A DNA stretch of 64,000 bases from Dyadobacter sp. UC 10 (GCF_008369915.1 NZ_VSRN01000001.1:682001-746000); one strand, 5' to 3'; positions 9,650 to 19,445 are shown, numbered from the stretch's first letter. Notes: a model not told the origin generated them from the letters alone. Numbers and translations: made by a program.

Positions 9650-10114
9650 ATGAGCGCACAGAAACTGACATTCAAAACTACCCTGTTGCTGGCAAAGAAA
9701 ACGGCGACCGGCATTCAGGTACCTGACGAGATCGTCGAAAAACTTGGCTCGGGCAAGCGCCCCCCGGTTAACGTGACGATCAACGATTACACTTATCCGA
9801 GTACGATTGCTGTAATGGGCGGGATGTTTATGCTACCGGTTAGTGCCGAAGTTCGCCAGAATGCAAAAGTCCAGGCCGGAGAAACGATCGAAGTGACGTT
9901 ACAACTCGATATGCAACCACGCGAAGTTACCTTACCCCACGATTTTCAAAAAGCATTGCACAGTAACCAGATGGCCAGGACATTCTTTGAAACACTTTCC
10001 AATAGCAACAAAAAGCGCTTCGTAATTCCGATCGAACAAGCCAAAACCGACGAGACGAGGAACAAGCGCATTGAAAAGGCAATTTCCGACCTGGAACAGG
10101 AGAAAAAAGTGTAG
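9650..10114 (+). CDS. DUF1905/YdeI-like (OmdA family) protein
   Basis: Small cytosolic protein of 154 residues from this start. An N-terminal DUF1905 beta-barrel-like domain (about 1-90, with VNVTINDYTYPSTIAVMGG) is followed by a helical YdeI/OmdA segment (SNQMARTFFETLSNSNKKRF, then an acidic and basic tail). Homologues have been annotated as bacteriocin-protection proteins, but the biochemical role is not established. An in-frame ATG at 9620 is possible; 9650 was preferred because MSAQKLTFKT is where family similarity begins. The stop lies 5 bases from the stop of the convergent sulfatase. Confidence 0.75.
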   Translation: MSAQKLTFKTTLLLAKKTATGIQVPDEIVEKLGSGKRPPVNVTINDYTYPSTIAVMGGMFMLPVSAEVRQNAKVQAGETIEVTLQLDMQPREVTLPHDFQKALHSNQMARTFFETLSNSNKKRFVIPIEQAKTDETRNKRIEKAISDLEQEKKV

Positions 10115-10119
10115 CCAGG

Positions 10120-11508
10120 TTACTTTACTGCTTTTTTAGCATAAACCTGATCGATCTCCGCGCCCGCATCGCCCTGCTGCTTCATCCATTTGTATAGCTC
10201 GCTCCGTAAATCCTCGATTTTCTTCTGATAAGCAGGATCACCGGCGAGATTATTGAGCTCAAAAGGATCTTTTTCCAAATCGAAAAATTCGACCGGCGGG
10301 CGGTTTTCGAAGCGGTCTGTCAGCTTTTTTGCAGCTGGGTTAGTTTCTGATTCTGCCACCCACGAGAACCAGACCGTATTGCGGTCCTGCCGCTCGCGGT
10401 TCATCATGAATTTATTATAGTATGGTTTATCCGCTGTCAGATTCAGGATTAGCTTGTAACGTTTATCGCGGATGCTGCGGATCGGATAAGGGTCTCCTTC
10501 GGGAATATTGTTATGAATTCCGTACGCATATTTTCTCTCGCCGGTACTTTTACCTAAAAGAACCGGCAAAATGCTTTTTCCATCCAAACCGTCGACCGCC
10601 TTTCCTCCCGCAAGGGCAATGAGGGTCGGGGTAATATCTTCGTACTGCGCAATTGCAGCTGTTTCCGTTGCGGGTTTCACTTTCCCGGGCCATTTCACGA
10701 TCATCGAGCTTTTTTGCCCGGCATCGTACAGATTCCATTTTGCTCCGGGAAACTGTGCGCCCTGCTCGCCCAGAAAGATCAGCACGGTATTCTTTTCCTG
10801 ACCCGTTTCTTTAAGTAAGCCGGAAATCTCCCCCACCTGATCGTCCAGCCGCCTGATCTCGGCAAGGTATTTTACGTACTGTCTCCGCGTTACCGGCGTA
10901 TCGACCCAGTCTTTCGGCAGGATCACATTTTCCGCTTTGAACTCAGTTGTATCCCCAACCGTCCACGGCGTATGCGGGTTAATGCTCATGACAAACAGGC
11001 AATAGGGTTTTTCAGAACCAGTCATGTATTTTTTCACATCGCTTAGCTGATATGCATCAGTTGGTGCGACACAGTTAGGTTCAAAACCTTCGATAATATC
11101 AAATGGAAATACGCTTTTGGGCTTGGTAACGTGGTCCTTGCCGGTCAACCCGACGCGGTATCCCAGGTCTGCAAGGTAATGTCCGACGCTTTTCAGATGA
11201 TCATAAACCGGCTTATGATTCTGAAAAGAACCATGTTTAACCGGGTAAAGTCCTGTAAAAAGCGAAGCGCGCGTGGGCACGCACATCGCTTCCGAAGCGA
11301 TCATATTGGAGAATTTTAATCCTTCCTTTGCCAATGCATCAATATGGACCGTTTTCAGATTCCGGCCTCCATAGCAGCTCAACTGCCGGCTGTCGAGGTC
11401 ATCGGCCATGATGATCATGATATTGGGTTTGGTGGTTTGGGCATGGGTGACGAACGCAGCCGGCAGAAGCAATAAACCCAGGTATCCTGCAATGATCGAT
11501 TTTCTCAT
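10120..11508 (-). CDS. Type I sulfatase (formylglycine-dependent), secreted
   Basis: Alkaline-phosphatase-superfamily sulfatase of 462 residues with signal peptide MRKSIIAGYLGLLLLPAAF. The start at 11508 was preferred over the ATG three codons upstream because it begins the signal peptide. Metal-binding MADDLD (Asp36/37) and the modification motif C76-V-P-T-R80 are visible; Cys76 would be converted to formylglycine by a sulfatase-maturating enzyme not found in this window. The TGKDH and NPHTPW segments fit N-sulfoglucosamine sulfohydrolase-like (S1_8-type) enzymes, but subfamily and substrate are uncertain. It is convergent with the YdeI-like gene and follows the OYE gene on the same strand. 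Confidence 0.9.
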   Translation of the reverse strand: MRKSIIAGYLGLLLLPAAFVTHAQTTKPNIMIIMADDLDSRQLSCYGGRNLKTVHIDALAKEGLKFSNMIASEAMCVPTRASLFTGLYPVKHGSFQNHKPVYDHLKSVGHYLADLGYRVGLTGKDHVTKPKSVFPFDIIEGFEPNCVAPTDAYQLSDVKKYMTGSEKPYCLFVMSINPHTPWTVGDTTEFKAENVILPKDWVDTPVTRRQYVKYLAEIRRLDDQVGEISGLLKETGQEKNTVLIFLGEQGAQFPGAKWNLYDAGQKSSMIVKWPGKVKPATETAAIAQYEDITPTLIALAGGKAVDGLDGKSILPVLLGKSTGERKYAYGIHNNIPEGDPYPIRSIRDKRYKLILNLTADKPYYNKFMMNRERQDRNTVWFSWVAESETNPAAKKLTDRFENRPPVEFFDLEKDPFELNNLAGDPAYQKKIEDLRSELYKWMKQQGDAGAEIDQVYAKKAVK

Positions 11509-11587
11509 AGTTTGCAAATTACTCTTATCGTAAGCCGCAAAATAAGAAGTTCCTGAACTAAATCTACCTTCTGACTAAGAATCAAAA

Positions 11588-12712
11588 CTAGGGTGCTACA
11601 TAGTTTCCTTTTGCATTTTCCCAATACTCCTCCGTATTCGTAAGTGTCAATTCCGGCCTGATCATTCCCGGCGCGAAGGAGAATACTTCTGCTCCTCTTC
11701 TGATTTTATCAGGGAAATCAGGATTTGCGATGGCAGCGCGGCCGATAGATACAAAGTCGGCGTGACCGGTTGACAGTAATTTTTCGGAGAGGTTCTGATC
11801 ATGCATACCGCCATTTGCGATTACCGGTACGCCTGTGAGCTGCCTGGCGATGGAATTGGATGAACTTCCGTCGGGATATTGACATTCCCGTGCCCATTTG
11901 CCCCCTTCCGCGGCAATATGAATATAGTCGGGATGGATTTTGGCAACTTCACTGAATACCGCGCGAGCTGTTTCTGCACCGCCTTCCCAGCGGTAAGCAA
12001 GATCATTGACCTTCCCCTCCGAGAACCGGATGCCTACAATGAAATCCGGCCGTACTATTTTCCTGATTTCCGTAAAAATCTCAGCAAGCAGCCGCAGGCG
12101 GTTCGAGACACTTCCACCGTAAGTATCTGTGCGCTTATTGGTATAAGGTGTGATAAACTGATCGAACAAATACCCGTTCGCCGCGTGAAGCTCTACGCCG
12201 TCAAAACCAGCTTCCTGCGCCAGCAATGCGGCTTTCACGAAACCTCTCTTGATTTTTTCCATGTCATTGACCCCCATTTCCCGTGGCAATGGATAAGGTT
12301 TTTCGTTCGTTTCAGGCTCCGGCGTATCCAGCGGCAGGATCGCCGACGGCGCGATCGTGTTTTCAAGAGACCGCGACAATGCGCCCGCATGCATTAACTG
12401 GGTTATAAACAAGACATCGGCGCGTTTCACTTCCTGTACAATTTCCTTCCAACCTGCCAGCTGCGTGGCGGTTACCAAACCAGGCTGATTCGGGTTGGCC
12501 TGACTATAAAGATCGTCTGTATAAATACCTTCGGTGACGATCATTCCAAAACCACCGCGCGCAAACGATGCATAATAATCGCGCATTTGTAACGTGGGGA
12601 CGCCGGTTGAATCGGCGCTGGTGCGGGTCATCGGGGCGACGACAAAACGATTGGAAAGCCTTTTGTTTTGAATATAATAGGCTTTAAATAAAGGTGATTG
12701 CTGCGTGTTCAT
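11588..12712 (-). CDS. Old Yellow Enzyme family NAD(P)H:flavin oxidoreductase
   Basis: FMN-dependent ene-reductase of 374 residues with a TIM-barrel fold. The N-terminus NRFVVAPMTRTSAD is the classic FMN-binding start, and VELHAANGYLFDQFITPYTNKRTDTYGGS holds the substrate-binding His and Asn and the OYE signature. The C-terminal GHADFVSIGRAAIANPDFP binds the FMN phosphate. No Fe-S-cluster extension is present, so it is a simple OYE. It reduces activated C=C bonds; the physiological substrate is unknown. The Crp/Fnr regulator is encoded 84 bases upstream on the same strand and is a plausible controller. Confidence 0.92.
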   Translation of the reverse strand: MNTQQSPLFKAYYIQNKRLSNRFVVAPMTRTSADSTGVPTLQMRDYYASFARGGFGMIVTEGIYTDDLYSQANPNQPGLVTATQLAGWKEIVQEVKRADVLFITQLMHAGALSRSLENTIAPSAILPLDTPEPETNEKPYPLPREMGVNDMEKIKRGFVKAALLAQEAGFDGVELHAANGYLFDQFITPYTNKRTDTYGGSVSNRLRLLAEIFTEIRKIVRPDFIVGIRFSEGKVNDLAYRWEGGAETARAVFSEVAKIHPDYIHIAAEGGKWARECQYPDGSSSNSIARQLTGVPVIANGGMHDQNLSEKLLSTGHADFVSIGRAAIANPDFPDKIRRGAEVFSFAPGMIRPELTLTNTEEYWENAKGNYVAP

Positions 12713-12796
12713 TGGATCTGTATTTTTTTATACAAATTTCAATGCGCACGGGCGTTGACGGGGAATAACTAATTTAAGAAAGGCCGTTAAACTAGT

Positions 12797-13399
12797 TTAA
12801 CTTTTCTGCTGGCCGGTGAGCGGCAATTTTCGGATCTTACTTAAAAAAACGGGCGTAATGCCCAGATAGGAAGCAATGTGCTTTTGCGGAAGCCGCTGTT
12901 CTATTCCTGGATATTTATACAAAAGTGCCTCATAACGTTCAGCCCCGGATAGCATGATTGCATTCAGTATCCGCTCATCCTGCGCAAGACAGGCATTTTC
13001 ATTCATAATCCGCCAAAACCGCTCGAAAACCGGAACCTGCCGGTAGAGTGTTTCAATAGCAGCTTTGTCCAGCTGTAACACCGTCGTTGGTTCCACGGCG
13101 ACAATATTCCTGGTTGCCGGAACTTCTCTCAAAAAACTCGCCGAATCGGAAATCCACCAATCTTCCATCGCGAAATGCAGCGTGAAATCATTGCCTTTCG
13201 AATCGACATAAAATGACCGCAAAAATCCCTTTGTTACGAAAGACTCAAACCGACAGACCTCGCCCTGCTGCACCAGGTATTGCCGGGACAATAGATGGCG
13301 GATCTTCACCAGCGATCGCACATATTCCTGCTCCTCCGCAGTGAGTGGAATGCGTTTCAAAAAATGATCAATAACAGGTTGAATATCTTTGTTCTGCAT
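12797..13399 (-). CDS. Crp/Fnr family transcriptional regulator
   Basis: 200-residue one-component regulator. An N-terminal cyclic-nucleotide-binding-type beta-barrel (about 20-125, with VQQGEVCRFESFVTKGFLRSFY and FAMEDWWISDSASFL) is followed by a short C-terminal helix-turn-helix (about 150-195, LPQKHIASYLGITPVFLSKIRK). The phosphate-binding cassette for cAMP is not evident, as is usual for the many Bacteroidota paralogues that often sit beside the redox enzyme they control. It lies between a TPR membrane protein (12 bases upstream) and the OYE gene, so OYE regulation is the first guess. Confidence 0.88.
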   Translation of the reverse strand: MQNKDIQPVIDHFLKRIPLTAEEQEYVRSLVKIRHLLSRQYLVQQGEVCRFESFVTKGFLRSFYVDSKGNDFTLHFAMEDWWISDSASFLREVPATRNIVAVEPTTVLQLDKAAIETLYRQVPVFERFWRIMNENACLAQDERILNAIMLSGAERYEALLYKYPGIEQRLPQKHIASYLGITPVFLSKIRKLPLTGQQKS

Positions 13400-13411
13400 T
13401 TGATAGTCGCT

Positions 13412-14284
13412 TTAATCCATACTAAGCGCCCTCTTCATAAACCCACCCAGGAAACTGGCGACGAATGTAAGGATTAATGAACCGTACAGACTGAAATTTT
13501 CCAATTCGGTTTCGCTGCTTGTTTCCGGCAATTCGGTGAAAAGAAAATACCCGCCCAGTACAAGCATACATTGCACCAATGCCAGAAACCAGCCTTTTCT
13601 GGGCTCCGCAAACCCGATCGCGATAGCGGCGCAAACCGCAACCAGGTAAGGAAGGTGCACACTCTCGGCCCGCTTTACCACGACCGTAAGTAAAACGCCT
13701 GTAAAAACGACCATGACGAGACTGGCGATGAGCTTTTTGTCCACAAATGGCGCCTGAATAGGTTCCGGGGTATTTTGCTGATTCGCTGATTTGTCTGAAA
13801 TCAACCTTTCTTCCACCAGATCCGCCTGCGCCTCGGCCTCCATCTGCAAAGCCACATAAGCCTGCGACCGCCAGTGGTAAGGTTTGGGCGAAGTTCCCTG
13901 CGCTTTTGAGACTGATTTAGTGAAATGCAAAAGTGCAGTTTTAGGATCGCCGTCTTCCAGAAATAACCGGCCCAATTCCAGATGCGCCTCGTACACATCG
14001 TCGTCGAGACTGACGGCGGTTTGCACAGCCTCATATGCCTCCTTCCTGTTTTTTAAGCCTTTTTGAGCAAGTCCGCGGTACAAGTGCGCAATGCTCGAGC
14101 GCCGGTTTTTCACAACCTGATCATTGCAATACCGGAATGCTCCTTCGAAATTTTGATCGCGGTACATTTCAATCCCGGCAGCAAATTCGCTCTCCTCTCT
14201 TTCAGATTTTGAGCGGAGGTCGGCGTAGTTGCGCAGGTAATAGATATAACCGAAAAAGGTAATAACAACGAGAACTTCAAGCAT
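13412..14284 (-). CDS. Membrane protein with TPR repeats
   Basis: About 290 residues from the chosen start MLEVLVVITFFGYIYY; a start 10 codons upstream at 14314 is possible. A first membrane segment is followed by a TPR-like helical region (about 30-140, with EMYRDQNFEGAFRYC and EAHLELGRLFLEDGDPKTAL) and then three hydrophobic segments (about 180-285) near LIASLVMVVFTGVLLTVVV and LVQCMLVLGGYFLF. The TPR part suggests protein binding; no enzyme motif is seen. The Crp/Fnr gene begins 12 bases after the stop, so the pair is probably co-transcribed. Confidence 0.7.
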   Translation of the reverse strand: MLEVLVVITFFGYIYYLRNYADLRSKSEREESEFAAGIEMYRDQNFEGAFRYCNDQVVKNRRSSIAHLYRGLAQKGLKNRKEAYEAVQTAVSLDDDVYEAHLELGRLFLEDGDPKTALLHFTKSVSKAQGTSPKPYHWRSQAYVALQMEAEAQADLVEERLISDKSANQQNTPEPIQAPFVDKKLIASLVMVVFTGVLLTVVVKRAESVHLPYLVAVCAAIAIGFAEPRKGWFLALVQCMLVLGGYFLFTELPETSSETELENFSLYGSLILTFVASFLGGFMKRALSMD

Positions 14285-14327
14285 TGTGCGGTCGACTAGT
14301 TCATTTCTACGCAATATAGTAACGGAT

Positions 14328-14367
14328 CAAAAAAAAGCGGCTGCCTCCGCTAACAGAGACAGCCGCT
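14328..14367 (-). terminator. Intrinsic terminator of the PUL 2 transcript
   Basis: On the minus strand AGCGGCTG (14367-14360) pairs with CAGCCGCT (14343-14336), with further CTC/GAG pairing inside, and is followed by a run of T (14335-14328). It starts 20 bases after the SusD stop and separates PUL 2 from the TPR gene. Confidence 0.88.
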
Positions 14368-14386
14368 AATATATCTTCTCAAAAAA

Positions 14387-15904
14387 TCAGTATCCCGGAT
14401 TTTGTGGTGCCAGGTTGGGATTGATCTGCAGCTCAGTCCGCGGGATCGGCATCAGATAATCGCGCTGTGCATTGAAGGTTGGGTGTGGTTCGAGGGAATT
14501 AGGCCCTTTAAAAACGACATCACCCAGTTTTCTGCGCTGGATATCGTACCAGCGCTTGTATTCGAAAGCCAGTTCCAGGCGTCTTTCTTCCATGATCAAA
14601 TCAATGAAAGCCTGCTTTGTCAACCCCGCAGTCACATTAGCCGGGAAGGCCGACGCGGTTCCCGCCCAGTTTCTGGCGCGCGCCCGGATCTCGTTCACAT
14701 AACCGATTGCCTCCGCCGTCGGCCCGTTCACTTCCGCCGACGCTTCTGCTGCCACGAGCAAAACTTCTGCGTAGCGCATGGCCGCATAGTTATGGTCGGA
14801 GTAGCGGCCTTCTGCATTCGAATTTCCCGCAAAACGTGCATACTTGGCAATATGCGGCCTTTTTGTATTCGGAAATTCCGTGTATGGTGCCAGTTTGCCG
14901 CCGATCAGGAGCGAATCGTCGAAACTTACATGCTTCCGGTAATCGCGTGCATCCCAGGTGTCGAACACTTTTTGCGAAGGTACGATCACGCTCCACCCGC
15001 TTCTGGGCGCATCGCCCCCGCGGACACCCGTCATTGGCGGCATAATGTCATCATTGGCACCGCCAGCTCCCGATTGCAGACCGAGAAAATCGATCGCAAA
15101 TATATGTTCCTTCATATTATTGGCCTGCGGGGCACGGAAAAGCGTCTGAAAATCCGCTTCCAGTCCGTAGCCAAATTTGTCCTTATTATCAATCACCCAT
15201 TTGGCTTCCGTGTAAGCTTTTGCGTAATCCTGCAAAGTCAGGTGAACGGTAGAAAGATACGCGGCGGCCGTCCCTTTCGTCGGGCGGCTCCTTACGTCGG
15301 CGGGCTGCTTTTCGGGCAACCATTGTTTGGCAAACTCAAAATCCGCAATAATTCCAGTGTAAACCGTCGCCGCGGGTGTTCTCGTCAGCTGCTTTACCGA
15401 TTCAGGATTATTGATAAAGAAATCAATATAGGGCACATCCCCAAAAACCCGTACGAGGTGGAAATAGGCAAATGCGCGTACAAACCTCGCCTCTGCAATA
15501 AGCGGATTAATTTCCGCTTCGGCCAGGCCCAGCTGCTCTGCACCGGCAATCGCCGCATTGGACGCGCTGATCACCTGGTACCAGTATGGCCAGAACTGAT
15601 TGACCATGTTATTGTTGTCGTCCATATTGAAGTCGTTGACCTGCTGCCGCTCCGCCGGCGTACCCCGGTCACCGATATCGCTCATATCGTCACGCAGCAT
15701 CAGCGCCGACACGAACTGGCGACCGTACAACCGCTCAGAGGCGATCCATCCATAAGCCCCGAATACAGCCGTTTCTACGTCTTTGGCACTTTTAAACATG
15801 GCCTCGGGAGCTAGCAAACCAATTGGCTTCTCATTCAGGTCGGCGCAGCTCAGCAGCATGGCCGGCAACAAAAAAAGGAAGCATCTCCTGATATATATTT
15901 TCAT
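14387..15904 (-). CDS. SusD/RagB-like surface glycan-binding lipoprotein (PUL 2)
   Basis: 505-residue SusD homologue. Signal peptide with lipobox MLLSC (Cys about 20), then ADLNEKPIGLLAPEAMF as in the family. Core and C-terminal hallmarks are AMRYAEVLLVAAEASAEV, MEERRLELAFEYKRWYDIQRR and the end LMPIPRTELQINPNLAPQNPGY. It is 28 bases downstream of the STN-type SusC, so the two form the uptake pair controlled by the FecR/sigma genes. Ligand unknown. Confidence 0.93.
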   Translation of the reverse strand: MKIYIRRCFLFLLPAMLLSCADLNEKPIGLLAPEAMFKSAKDVETAVFGAYGWIASERLYGRQFVSALMLRDDMSDIGDRGTPAERQQVNDFNMDDNNNMVNQFWPYWYQVISASNAAIAGAEQLGLAEAEINPLIAEARFVRAFAYFHLVRVFGDVPYIDFFINNPESVKQLTRTPAATVYTGIIADFEFAKQWLPEKQPADVRSRPTKGTAAAYLSTVHLTLQDYAKAYTEAKWVIDNKDKFGYGLEADFQTLFRAPQANNMKEHIFAIDFLGLQSGAGGANDDIMPPMTGVRGGDAPRSGWSVIVPSQKVFDTWDARDYRKHVSFDDSLLIGGKLAPYTEFPNTKRPHIAKYARFAGNSNAEGRYSDHNYAAMRYAEVLLVAAEASAEVNGPTAEAIGYVNEIRARARNWAGTASAFPANVTAGLTKQAFIDLIMEERRLELAFEYKRWYDIQRRKLGDVVFKGPNSLEPHPTFNAQRDYLMPIPRTELQINPNLAPQNPGY

Positions 15905-15932
15905 TGTAATTTCTGATTAATAGGGTTTTAGA

Positions 15933-18900
15933 CTAAAATCCGATATTTAAACCGACGGTGTAAGATTTGGCGTTTGGATAACTTGCGTAATCCAGCCCAA
16001 GGTTGCGGTTACCGTCCGTATCCCCTTCCGAAGAGTAATTCACTTCCGGATCATAACCTTTGTATTTGGTGAATGTCAGGATATTCTGGGCGCTCACGTA
16101 AACCCGCAGCTTTGTCAGACGAACCTTCTCCAATACCGGACGGGGCAGATTGTAGCCCAGCGCCAGGTTTTTCAACCTCACAAAACTTCCGTCATACACC
16201 CAGCGGGTAGAAACCCTTCTGGTACGGCCGGTCATCGCTTTCGGGATATTCGTATTGGTATTGGTTGGCGTCCAGCGGTTTAATGCATCGGTCGTCGCAT
16301 TATTGATCCCCGACAGCAAATTCAGTTCCATAAGCGTATAACTCAGGAGGTCATTGCCTTGCGAAGCCTGGAAGAATGCATTCAGGTCAAAACCCTTGTA
16401 GCTGAAATCGTTATTAAGCCCCCAGGTAAATTTCGGGTGCGGATTTCCGATGATAGTCCGGTCGTCGCTGTTGAGCTGGCCGTCGGGCTCGCCGGTCAAT
16501 TTTCCGTTTGCATCTTTTTTACCATTGATGTCCCTGAATTTCTCTCCGCCCGCAGCCACTTCGAAACCGCCGCCCGGGATGAAATTGTCATTTTGCTGAT
16601 AAACGCCGTCATACAACCAGCCGTAGAAACTTCCTACCGGCTCGCCCTCGCGCAATATCTGTGTCTGACCAAGCCCTACCATATGTCCTGGCGCCGAGTT
16701 GTAAAAAATGTCGGTACCGTTCGGCAGTTTCAGCACTTTGTTCCGGTTCATTGAGAAATTAAGGTCCGTGCTCCATTTGAAATTTCCGTTCAGGTTGCGC
16801 GAGTTCAGCGTTACTTCAAAACCTTTGTTCTCAACAGTACCGATATTCTGTAGCTGGTCTGTGTAACCGGAATACTGAGGCAGCGGAACACTGAACAACA
16901 GATCGTTGGTCACGCGGCGATAGTAGTCGAGCACGAGGTTTAGCCGGTTGTTGAATAAACTGATATCGGTACCTACGTCAAACTGCGTGGTCGTTTCCCA
17001 GGTCAGGTCGTCGTTGGCAACGGTAGTCGGGCGAACTGCATTCACGGCCACGCCATTGATTACCGTATACACATTCGAGAACCGCGCCATGGTCTGGTAA
17101 GGCCCGATCGCCTGGTTACCCGTTAACCCATAGCTGGCACGCCATTTCCACTGACTGATCGCCCGCACGTTTTCCATAAAAGGCTCGCTCGACATTTTCC
17201 AGGCAAATGCACCCGAAGGGAACATGGCCCACTTATGGTTTTTGCTAAAATTGGATGAGCCGTCGCGGCGGATATTGGCTGTAAACAGGTAACGATCCGA
17301 AAGCGAATAGGTAACCCGGCCATAGAGCGAAGCAAGCTGCCACTCGGTCAGACCGGAAGTAGGACTTTGCCAAACCGAAGAGCCGCCCAGGTTCCAGAAC
17401 GAAACCGCATCGGTAATAAACGATTGCCCTACACCCTCCCAAAATTCACTTGATGAAGTCTGGTAAGAATAGCCCGCCATCACCGACAGATCATGCTTTG
17501 TTCCGATTTTTTTGTTGTAAACCAGGTAGTTCTCGTTCAGGAGCAAAGTACTTTTTGTCCCTCTCACCGAAGCCCTGCCGCCGATATTCCGACCGTCGTT
17601 CAACGTGCTGGGCAGGTAATTGCCAGCGCGGCCGCTGTTGGTTGTGGCGCCAAGCGTTACCCTCAGTTTCAGATCGTCGAGAATGTTGTATTCCGCAAAA
17701 AGGTTACCCTGGATCCGGTCATTCAACGACTGGTTTTCGAGCTGTGTCGCGATTGCATACGGGTTATCGATCGGGTCATTCAATCTCGCCACTGTAAAAC
17801 GTCCGTTCGCGTCGCGGATCGGCTGGTCGGGCTCGAACTTGAATGCAGCAGCCACTACGCCGGGGGTTAGTCCCGAAGAGCCTTCCTGCGTTTTGGACTG
17901 ATCGCGGGACACCCGCTGCGCAAACATATTCAATCCGAATTTGAGTCTTTTCGACGCCTGGATATCGATGTTGCTCGTCACCGAAAACCGGTTGTATCCC
18001 GAGTTAATAATGATCCCTTTATGATCGTAAAGCGCACCGGAAACATAGTATTTCACCGCATCATTTCCACCTGCGAGCGAAAGCTGGTAATTCTGTATCC
18101 CGCCTTTTCTGAAAATCTGGTCCTGCCAGTCGGTATTCCCGCCTGCCGAAACCACATTGGGCCGCGCCTCCTGCACATAGCTCAGAAACTGGTCCGCATT
18201 GAGCAGGTTAAGCCTGTTGATCTCTTCCTGCGACGAAAACGAAGTATTGAACTCGATCCTCGGTTTACCCGAAACACCTTTTTTAGTCGTAACCATAATG
18301 ACCCCATTTGCCCCGCGGGATCCATAAATCGCCGTGGCGGAAGCATCTTTCAATACTTCAATAGACGCAATATCTTCCGGAGGCGGCAGCGCGCCGCCTA
18401 CAAACCCGTCGACTACATAAATCGGGTCGCTGCTGGCATTAATGGAACTGCTTCCGCGCACACGCACCTTAAAAGTAGAACCCGGCTCGCCATTGTTCGC
18501 CTGGATCTGCACCCCCGCTGCGCGGCCCTGCAATGCCTGTACAGTTCCAAGCGCTGGATAAGCTGTGATTTCCTCTGCCTTAATGGAAGATACGGAGCCG
18601 GTTACGTCGCTTTTTTTCACCGTTCCATAGCCTACCACCACCACTTCTTCCAGTGATTTGTCATCTGTTTTCAGGCTGATATTTACTTCTGTCTGATTAC
18701 CGACTTTGATTTCCTGCGAGATGTAGCCGACAAAACTGAAAACGAGCGTCGCGTTGGCGTCGGGTACCTGGATTGAATAGCTGCCGTCGGTCCCCGTGGA
18801 CGTTCCTACCTGTGTTCCTTTCAGCAAGATGTTCACACCGGGCAGCGGGTCAGAATTCTGTGCGTCGGTCACTTTTCCTTTCACAGTGAGATCGGCAATA

Positions 18901-19316
18901 CCCTGCGGAGTGACTCCTGCCGGTTCGGAAACCGCTCCCGTTTCGCGGGCTTTTGCTCCGGGTTTTATAACGATATTCTTTCCCCTGACCTCAAATACTA
19001 ATCCCTGAGGCGTCAAAACGGCATCTAATACCTCAGAAAGCGGCATATCCCGGGCGGATAAAGAAATCTTGCGCCCGGCCTGAATAAGCTTCGAGCTGAA
19101 CACGAACCGCACGTCGGCTTGCTTTTCGATCTGCTGTAAAACCCGCGAGATCTGTTCACCGCTGGCATTCACGGTTACCTTTTTGGCCAGTAACTCCTGT
19201 GCCCTGACTTCAACCGCAGCTGCGGTACCTGCAAAGCAGACAGCCAACACTACCTGTAATAGACTTATCCTCATGAATATCAGCAATTGATGCCGGAGAT
19301 AAACCGGTTTTTCCAT
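15933..19316 (-). CDS. SusC-like TonB-dependent transducer with N-terminal STN domain (PUL 2)
   Basis: 1127-residue outer-membrane receptor that both imports glycan and signals to the anti-sigma factor. Start chosen at MEKPVYLRHQLL, which directly precedes the signal segment; the frame is open 28 codons further upstream without signal-peptide character. Order: signal peptide (to about 40), STN domain (about 45-115, with VTVNASGEQISRVLQQIEKQ), carboxypeptidase-regulatory-like domain (about 145-225), EEVVVVGYGTVKKSDVTGSV box, plug with ALQGRAAGVQIQANNGEPG and VLKDASATAIYGSRGANG, then a beta-barrel ending in Phe. The STN domain fits the FecR gene 129 bases upstream: substrate binding outside would release the ECF sigma factor inside. 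Confidence 0.94.
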   Translation of the reverse strand: MEKPVYLRHQLLIFMRISLLQVVLAVCFAGTAAAVEVRAQELLAKKVTVNASGEQISRVLQQIEKQADVRFVFSSKLIQAGRKISLSARDMPLSEVLDAVLTPQGLVFEVRGKNIVIKPGAKARETGAVSEPAGVTPQGIADLTVKGKVTDAQNSDPLPGVNILLKGTQVGTSTGTDGSYSIQVPDANATLVFSFVGYISQEIKVGNQTEVNISLKTDDKSLEEVVVVGYGTVKKSDVTGSVSSIKAEEITAYPALGTVQALQGRAAGVQIQANNGEPGSTFKVRVRGSSSINASSDPIYVVDGFVGGALPPPEDIASIEVLKDASATAIYGSRGANGVIMVTTKKGVSGKPRIEFNTSFSSQEEINRLNLLNADQFLSYVQEARPNVVSAGGNTDWQDQIFRKGGIQNYQLSLAGGNDAVKYYVSGALYDHKGIIINSGYNRFSVTSNIDIQASKRLKFGLNMFAQRVSRDQSKTQEGSSGLTPGVVAAAFKFEPDQPIRDANGRFTVARLNDPIDNPYAIATQLENQSLNDRIQGNLFAEYNILDDLKLRVTLGATTNSGRAGNYLPSTLNDGRNIGGRASVRGTKSTLLLNENYLVYNKKIGTKHDLSVMAGYSYQTSSSEFWEGVGQSFITDAVSFWNLGGSSVWQSPTSGLTEWQLASLYGRVTYSLSDRYLFTANIRRDGSSNFSKNHKWAMFPSGAFAWKMSSEPFMENVRAISQWKWRASYGLTGNQAIGPYQTMARFSNVYTVINGVAVNAVRPTTVANDDLTWETTTQFDVGTDISLFNNRLNLVLDYYRRVTNDLLFSVPLPQYSGYTDQLQNIGTVENKGFEVTLNSRNLNGNFKWSTDLNFSMNRNKVLKLPNGTDIFYNSAPGHMVGLGQTQILREGEPVGSFYGWLYDGVYQQNDNFIPGGGFEVAAGGEKFRDINGKKDANGKLTGEPDGQLNSDDRTIIGNPHPKFTWGLNNDFSYKGFDLNAFFQASQGNDLLSYTLMELNLLSGINNATTDALNRWTPTNTNTNIPKAMTGRTRRVSTRWVYDGSFVRLKNLALGYNLPRPVLEKVRLTKLRVYVSAQNILTFTKYKGYDPEVNYSSEGDTDGNRNLGLDYASYPNAKSYTVGLNIGF

Positions 19317-19411
19317 AGTTTTGAAAGGTTTTTGTTTAGTGTTAAGACTGGCAATAAACTCCCCGCGTGCGCTTCCGGGAACGACTGGCCTGCGCAACAC
19401 AGGGTGATTCC

Positions 19412-19439
19412 GGCCGGTGATGCTCCAACATCACCGGCC
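19412..19439 (-). promoter_or_regulatory. Perfect 11-bp hairpin between fecR-like and susC-like genes
   Basis: GGCCGGTGATG (19412-19422) and CATCACCGGCC (19429-19439) are perfectly complementary around a six-base loop. It begins 7 bases after the FecR stop and ends 96 bases before the SusC start. There is no T-run on the minus strand, so it is more likely an RNA-processing or stability element than a terminator. Confidence 0.6.
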
Positions 19440-19445
19440 ATTTCT

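Noticed and set aside
14402-15814. Long plus-strand frame (470 residues) opposite the PUL 2 SusD gene
   Set aside because: Shadow of the SusD gene; Arg/His/Cys-rich and without domain signs.
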